64,000 nucleotides of DNA from Brachypodium distachyon (lineage: Eukaryota > Streptophyta > Magnoliopsida > Poales > Poaceae): NCBI RefSeq assembly GCF_000005505.3, contig NC_016132.3, positions 58,728,914 through 58,792,913 on the forward strand, given 5' to 3'. Positions 57,793-64,000 of the stretch are shown piece by piece. The notes beneath the pieces were generated by a model, which saw only the letters and a list, made by a program, of their open reading frames with translations, was not told the origin of the DNA and ran no database searches. A program made the translations under genes and the position numbers. The stretch's first letter is position 1. Every line of letters begins with the position of its first letter.

Positions 57793-60402
57793 TCACTCGC
57801 GCAGCGGCAGCGCCGGCATCCGCCTGCCGTACTGCTGATGCTGCCGCCGGTGCCACCCGCCCGCCGCCGCCGCCGCCGTCTCCGCCTTCCCGCCGCGCAT
57901 CCTGACGAACCCGCCGCCGCCGGCCGACGGCGGCGCCTCCTTGGCAGCGGCGTCCTGGAGCTGCCCTAGCGCGGCCACCACCTGCTCCATCCCCGGCCGG
58001 TTCCTGGGGTCCCCGGAGAGGCACTGCAGCGCGAGCGCCGCCGCCTTCTGCGCCCCGGCGAGGGAGTACTGGCCGCCGAGCCGCGCGTCGAGGATCCGGA
58101 AGATCCGGCGCTTGCTGGTGAGGTAGGGCCGCGCCCACTCCACCAGGTTGTGCTCGCCGGAGGGGCGGTTCTTGTCCAGCGCCCGCCGCCCCGACAGCAG
58201 CTCCAGCAGCACCACCCCGAAGCTGTACACGTCGCTCTTCGCCGTCAGGTGCCCTGCCATCCAAAATTCACATTCAGAAACCAATGATCCATTTTGAATC
58301 TAGTAGTACTAGTTTTTGTTTTCCCCAACTAGATACTCCATCCAATCCACAGTCCACACTGGGCTTTTGGAATTCAGATTCCATAGGTATCAATCAATCA
58401 ATCAAATTGATGTTCTTTATTTAGTTGTTTCTGGTTCGGGTTCAGATGCTTCAGAGGAACAGACAGTGATCCAGCTTAGCCGGATTAGATATAACCCAAC
58501 ATGGATTATATTAGATATAGTAAACCAACATGGATTATCAGTGTACGCATCACAAGTATTATAAGGCGATTGCACAGCTCATATACTACCTAGGAACAAG
58601 TAAACTAAGAAGAACAAGCTCTGCCACCCATTGACCTGTTTGATACAGAGCACATGGATGCTTATCTAGCAACAAGATTTTGCAAGTTTTTTATGTATCA
58701 TTTTTTCTACTGAAATTTGCAATTCCTTTATGGATCATCACCTGCTATTCCCTGAAATTAAAAGTGTGTGGTGGTGGTGATACCACTTGATTAATTAATC
58801 TGGGTTTCACACATCTGCTGGATGGATGAAGGGGTCCAGTACTCCAGTTAGGTCTGGAAGCATGACTAGTTGGACCAAGTTGTGCTGCACACCTAACCCA
58901 AAGGATTAATAAGAGTAGTGTTCTTCACTGCTTCTCTTAGTGCTTCAAGACACCCACAAACTGCCAAACTGAAAAGAGGACTTTTATTTTTCTTGGCAAA
59001 CCTCAAATAATCCAACCATAACTACTGCATAGAAACAAGATTATTATGCATTCAACCCTGACGACAGGCACACTGGAGTATCATGCTCAAAGTTCATCAC
59101 ACCTTTTGTTGGTATAAACAAAAATATTTCCATATGTAGGAATTGGAGCTTTGTGAAATTTTACCTGTGGCAAGATACTCAGGCGCAGCATATCCATGGG
59201 TGCCCATGACCCTTGTGGAGACATGGCTCTTGTCGCCGGTCGGCCCGTCCTTGGCCAGCCCAAAATCAGACAGCTTTGCATTGTAGCTCTGCAATCCATA
59301 CACAGAGTTAGCACCAGTAAGTTAAAATGAAGAAATTACTTTATGTACCAAATTAGAAGGCAGGAAAAAAAACGTACTGAATCGAGAAGAACATTTGAGG
59401 TCTTGAAATCGCGGTAGATGACCTTGGCCTTGTCGCTGTGGAGGAAGGCGAGCCCCTTGGCTGCCCCAAGAGCCACCTTCATCCTCAGATTCCATGAAAG
59501 TGGCTGGAAATGTGAGCCCCCTGCATCATCATCATGGTTAATATCCCAATCTTGTTACCACCATATTATCTTCAGTGACTAAGTTAGCTAGGGAAGTGTT
59601 CATTAATCAATCAATAAATCAAGAAAGGGAAGGTTAGCTCTATTACTCCTGAAGAGATGGTTCTCCAAGCTTCCTCGCGGCATGAACTCGTAGACGAGGA
59701 GCCGCTGTTCGTCCTCGAGGCAGTACCCGACGAGCTTCACCAGATTCGGGTGCGAAAGCTGCCCCAGGTAATTCACCTCAGCCTGCACAAACCACATTCA
59801 TTCAGAGGCAGTTTCAGAAACCTCAGCAACTAACAGATTGATTCTGAAAACAGATTCAGAACATTCAGTAACAGAGAAGAAGAACTGTACTAACTGACCA
59901 GCCATTCGCGGTGTCCCTGGAAGCCGTCCTGGTTGAGCTTCTTGACGGCGATGACGACGCCGGTGCCGGGCCTGGCGGGGGCGAAGGTGTTCTCGTCGAT
60001 CCACCCTTTGAAGACGGACCCAAAGCCGCCCTCGCCGAGCACGCTGTCCGGCCTGAAGTTCCTCGTCGCCGTCCGCAGCTCCGTGAAGGCGAAGCTCTTC
60101 ACCTTGGCCGACTGCAGGATCTCCCCCTCGCTCCGAGGCGCCCTCAGCTCCGCGCTCTTCGCGTCCCCTACTCGATCATCATCATCAAAGAACAGACGAA
60201 CAGATCAGCTTAAGAAAATCGAAATCTGAACTTTCCTCTCTGATTACGACAGGCGGAAAGGAAGAGTCTGGAAAAAGGTGCAGATGTGATGGCTGTAGCT
60301 AGGACGCCATGGGAAGAAGAAGAAGATACCTGAAGAAGGGGAGGCGGCGCTGCTCCGGTAAGGGCTGTCGGAGCTGATCCTGGTCCCGAAGCAGTTCCCC
60401 AT
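57793..60402 (-). CDS. Receptor-like cytoplasmic kinase, RLCK-VII/PBL type (401 aa, 6 exons)
   Basis: Membrane-anchored Ser/Thr kinase of the BIK1/PBL/APK1 family that relays signals from receptor kinases. Exons on the minus strand: 60402-60330, 60167-59899, 59782-59647, 59520-59378, 59288-59165, 58253-57793; total 1206 bases. The N-terminus MGNCFG has the myristoylation Gly2 and a palmitoylation Cys4. The kinase domain begins after [15 protein letters not shown] with the P-loop [11 protein letters not shown], the catalytic Lys in VIAVKKL, the catalytic loop [13 protein letters not shown] (RLCK-VII variant of HRDxK), DFGLAK, the activation segment [18 protein letters not shown] and [21 protein letters not shown]. 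The C-terminal tail after [10 protein letters not shown] is Gly/Ala/His/Gln-rich, low complexity. All catalytic residues are present. A TATATAT at 60544-60550 on the minus strand lies about 145 bases before the start codon. Confidence 0.95.
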
Positions 60403-60543
60403 GGCGACCGATCAAACTCAACTCAACTCAACCCAAACCAGAACTCCAGGAATTGAAGCAGCAGAAGGATCGAGCTAGCTCGCCCAAGAAGAAGACGAAA
60501 TCGAAGCTCCTCCGAGATGAGGACGGGCAGCCAGCAAGCTTTG

Positions 60544-60550
60544 ATATATA
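60544..60550 (-). promoter_or_regulatory. Candidate TATA box of the RLCK gene
   Basis: Read on the minus strand the context is GCTAGCAGTATATATCAAAG, about 142 bases upstream of the start codon, a reasonable distance for a short leader. Confidence 0.4.
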
Positions 60551-61097
60551 CTGCTAGCACCACCGGCCGCGAGCTCTGCCTTTTCCTCTTTGTCAGACGG
60601 TGGATCACGGGAAGCCTGCAGGAGCTCGAGCTCAGGTTGACCTCTCTGTCTACCTCTCCGGCCACTTGCGCGAGGAGGAAGAGGAAGGTCGACTGGGCGA
60701 GGGCATTAATGGCGGGCGGGGCTCGGCTAAGGGGGGAGATCGAAGGCGAGAAGAAGGTGCTCTGCTCTTCTCGCCGGTAGCTTTCGCTTCTTCATCGCTT
60801 CTCCGTATATATAAACGACAGGCCCTTCTGTCCGCTGACATGCGGGCCCGGCTGTCAGAGCCGAGTGGCGTGGTTGGGTGGGGATCGGCGTGGGCCGTCG
60901 GATGTCGATCGGACGGACGATCGTGGCCGTTGCTTAAGACAGACAGTGAGCTTTTTCGGTGTCTTAGGCAGGCTTGAATTGGTAATTAAACTGTGGGTGG
61001 TCAATTTACGGCCAACAACGGCTTGCCGCCGGGGGAACGCTTTTCGGACAGGTGGATTTGGATCTTTTTGGCCCGTGCTAGACTGCTAGTGCGTGTG

Positions 61098-61735
61098 CTT
61101 CTTCGTTCTTGTTGTTTTTCTCGTTGTCTTCTTCTTCGATGTTTCTTCTCTTGTTATTGGTGCCGTCTTCTTCTTCTTCTTGCTCTTGATCCGTCGCCTT
61201 CTCCTCCGCCGTTTTATGCTCACATTGGTCTAGCGTTGGTGTTGACCGGTTACGAAAAAAGGTGTGCGAATTTATTCTCGGGTAAAAATCGTCAATTGTG
61301 GTGTATTTGACCCTTGTAGCACCGATGGAGCGGAGAGGGGAACAATCGAGTCCGTTGGGTCGTCATCAGAATAGATTTCGCTCACCTTTGGGTTCACCAT
61401 AAAACCATAAAAGGGGCCAAAATGCTTCTTTGTTCTTGTTTTTCTCGTTGTCTTCTTCTTCGATGTTTCTTCTCTTATTATCGGTTCCGTCTTCTTCTTC
61501 TTGCTCTTGATCCGTGGCCTTCTCCTCCGCCGTTTTATGCTCACATCGGTCTAGCGCTGGTGTTGACCGGTTGCGAAAAAAGGTGGGCGAATATATTCTC
61601 AAGTAAAAATCGTGAATTGTGGTGTTTTTGACCCTTGTAGCACCGATGGAGCGGAGAGGGGAACAATCGAATCTGTTGGGTCATCATCAGAAGAGGTCTC
61701 GCTCACCTTTTGGTTCACCGTAAAAAGGGCCAAAC
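61098..61735. repeat. Tandem duplication, about 320-336 bp per copy
   Basis: Copy 1 starts GCTTCTTCGTTCTTG at 61098 and copy 2 GCTTCTTTGTTCTTG at 61434. Both contain the TCTTCTTCTTC run, CCGTTTTATGCTCACAT, GTGTTGACCGGTT, AATTGTGGTGT, GACCCTTGTAGCACCGATGG and AGAGGGGAACAATCGA in the same order. Copies differ by small indels in the CTT runs and a few substitutions, so the duplication is fairly recent. Confidence 0.92.
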
Positions 61736-61927
61736 ACATGTCCGAATCCAAATTAATGACCTTTTCAACATAACGAAAGTGGGCGGGGCGTTTGGAATGG
61801 TAGTATACAGGGGAGTCGATGATTGTCGGATGACCATCGAAGAACCGACTATAGGATGCGTGCTCAACTCGAGCAGAGAAAGGCAGACATGAAAGTCACA
61901 CTATAATAGTTTTTCTTTCGTTCAGTA

Positions 61928-62043
61928 CTCCTTCCGTACCATATTAAGTGACTCAAATTTGCCAAAAATATGAATATATCTATGCTTAAAAAACGTCTAG
62001 ATACATGTAAAAGAAAGTCACTTAATATGGGAGTGAGAGGGAG
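61928..62043. mobile_element. Stowaway MITE
   Basis: A 116-base element flanked by TA. The left end CTCCTTCCGTACCATATTAA and the right end TTAATATGGGAGTGAGAGGG plus AG are inverted relatives; AAGTGACT/AGTCACTT extends the match inward. Confidence 0.85.
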
Positions 62044-63130
62044 TATTGTTTTAGTTTGACATGGTGCAGTGAGATTAGTTCAGACATTGTCCCCGCGTTG
62101 GGGTGTACACGGAATGGGTGACGACGACAATTCCGGCCTCGTTAATTTTCAACGACCGTAACAAAACAAGAAATGGTAAAATGAAACCCGGCCAGACAGG
62201 TCTCGTGCGAAATTGTCGTCGCAGGCAGGAATTAATGCCACACACACACGTGCTATCTTTAATTTAATTACCTAGCTACTGCTCCAAAACCTTGATTAGT
62301 TAGCTCGATCCGTGTGGGTCAGTCAATTACAAGATCCACACAATCAATCAATCAAATCAATTGACCCAACTGAACGCAGATTACGGCGTTAAAACTAAAT
62401 TAAACTGAACAGATGTAGATTTGGGATGGATCGGTCGACGTGGACAGCATGAGCAGCAAACTACTCTCCCATGACAACACCATGCCATGCAACTAATTAG
62501 CTAGCAGCATGTCCTAATATAATACCTGTCATTTTTAACTTACGGAAGAAACAAAAAATCAATCAATCAACTGTCTGATCAACTGTGTAATTAATCCATC
62601 GACGCTGCAGATATGGTGGTGTGGGTGTGAATTGTGTGCGTCTTCGTCCATGTAACTTAACAAAGCCGGTTCAGTTTAGTTAGTTAATTGTGCTCTAAAA
62701 GGGGGGTCACGCCGGCTCTGTGCGCGATGGTAGGTCGCCGGAAAAGATGGCGGCCGCCGGGGGGTAATTAGCTAGGCTTAATTGTTGAATAATGCGGTGA
62801 TCAGATTAAAATCAGCATAACCATCAGTGCTCTCTGTCATTAGTGACGTTCGTCGTCGTCACTTTGCAGCTAGGGACATTTTAGTGCGAGCACATAGCTT
62901 GATAGCTAGCACACGTGCCCTTGATTTATTTAGATAAGACGGTGGAGAGATATTCAAAGCTCGAAGCAATCAGGAAATAGGCAGTATGCCGATTAAGAGC
63001 AAGCAAAGAAAAGTGGTTGGCTCTGCTAGTGCTAGCTGGCTGGCCTGACGACGGGTCAAGTCATGCATGCATGTATATACACGTACTACTCCGTACATGT
63101 AGTACGTGTACTTGTACGGGTCAAGGCCTA

Positions 63131-63461
63131 TAGTTTTGTTAACTCAAATTTTTGTTAAATTTAGACTGAACTTACAACAAAAATATCATCATGCAGTGTC
63201 AAACCAATTAAGATGCTATGGAAATGAAATTCACAACGCGTCTAATGATCTTTTGTTGATATTTTTATGATGGAAATACTTTTGTTGATATTTTTATGAT
63301 GGAAATACTTTGTTGATATTTTTGTGGATCTAAATTTCACAACGTGTCTAATTAATGTTATGAAAATATTTTTGTTATAACAGTGAGCGGTGGTTAAACC
63401 TTAGAAATTTGACAATCAACAAAATTGTTGTATGCACTCGACATTTGAAACAGAGGGAGTA
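63131..63461. mobile_element. Degraded Stowaway-like element with internal tandem repeat
   Basis: The right end ACAGAGGGAG followed by TA resembles a Stowaway terminus; the left end is not clear. Inside, a unit of about 29 bases with TTTTGTTGATATTTTTATGA is repeated about three times at 63247-63320, and CACAACGCGTCTAAT recurs as CACAACGTGTCTAAT about 105 bases on. Confidence 0.35.
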
Positions 63462-64000
63462 TGTTCTAGTTACAAGGGCCTTGCTAGCATGTATATGTGT
63501 CAAACGACACCAATGTTTTTTTTTTTGCTAATCCTTCTTAGAAATAGCGAAACACATTTAATAATAAGCAATGATAAGTAAATTCTATAGAGTGAAGCCA
63601 GCAGTGTATTGTTTTTTCTTTGCTTCACACTGCCTAGCTAGCAAGGAAGCAATGGATGGATGGAATTATTGACCATCGTCCATCGGTACCTTACCAGCTA
63701 CCGTTCACCTTAAGTACGCTCTATATCTAGCTCGAGTGTGAATCAGCCAGCAGCTAGCTAGCTGCTTTGCACCTACACATAGTGTTCGTCGTCGTCCTGC
63801 TGCTGCTGCCCGTGAGCCTAGCTTTGACCATCTACCAGTCCTAGCTAGTGTTATTATATCGTACCTACGTAGCCCCCAAAGTCCAACTGGTTGACCATTA
63901 GAAACCAGATCCATGGACGCTGGGTCAGGCTGGTCACTCGTGAACTGCACAAGAGCTGACCGGACACATGCATGCATCTACATTGCAATAGAGGGCTAGC

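Larger units (their letters stand above)
60551..64000. other. Intergenic region upstream of the RLCK gene
   Basis: No gene is supported. It holds a tandem duplication (61098-61735), a Stowaway MITE (61928-62043), a degraded Stowaway-like end near 63461 with internal tandem repeats (63247-63310) and otherwise AT-rich sequence. Confidence 0.5.

Noticed and set aside
57776..58264. 162-codon minus-strand Ala/Gly/Arg frame
   Set aside because: Shifted frame of the last RLCK exon, which has the kinase motifs in the correct frame.

Overview
The window is nuclear plant DNA, almost certainly from a grass (Poaceae). Genes are split by GT-AG introns, 5' exons are GC-rich with GC falling along the gene, and the recognisable proteins (CCS52B, RTBP1, AP-3 beta, PLS-type PPR, ankyrin-PGG, RLCK-VII) are plant families. 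Stowaway MITEs with the CTCCCTCCGT end and TA target sites are typical of grasses. About fourteen gene-like units in 64 kb suggests a compact grass genome. I could not run a search, so the species is left open.

Layout. 1-9.3 kb: an APC/C activator (CCS52B type, +), a HAD pyrimidine 5'-nucleotidase-like gene (+) and a RAB5IF/RCAF1-like small membrane protein (-). 9.3-12.9 kb: no gene seen. 12.9-17.6 kb: telomere-repeat-binding RTBP1-type gene (+) with a long leader. 18.2-20.7 kb: intronless 822-residue PPR gene (+). 20.9-44.4 kb: accessory block with four minus-strand ankyrin/PGG genes of three coding exons. Unit A is intact. Units B and C are broken. Unit D is open across its exons, but a decayed Copia retrotransposon plus a small LTR unit sits in its second intron. 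A truncated 2OG-oxygenase-like pseudogene (+) lies between C and D. 45.7-54.2 kb: divergent pair of kinetochore SPC25 (-) and AP-3 complex beta adaptin (+), sharing a 470 bp promoter with site II motifs. 54.8-57.0 kb: RlmN-type radical SAM RNA methyltransferase (-). 57.8-60.4 kb: RLCK-VII/PBL protein kinase (-). 60.4-64 kb: intergenic, with a tandem duplication and MITEs.

Exon models were built by hand from splice sites, reading phase and remembered family sequences. In every intact gene the exon lengths sum to an uninterrupted frame. The most interesting observations are three very short introns (CCS52B, SPC25, AP-3 beta) whose length is a multiple of three and which contain no stop, so retention would add 23-27 residues; one has a GC donor. 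Others are the TE-loaded intron of ankyrin unit D, a duplicated splice acceptor in the nucleotidase gene, and the decay patterns of the ankyrin array.
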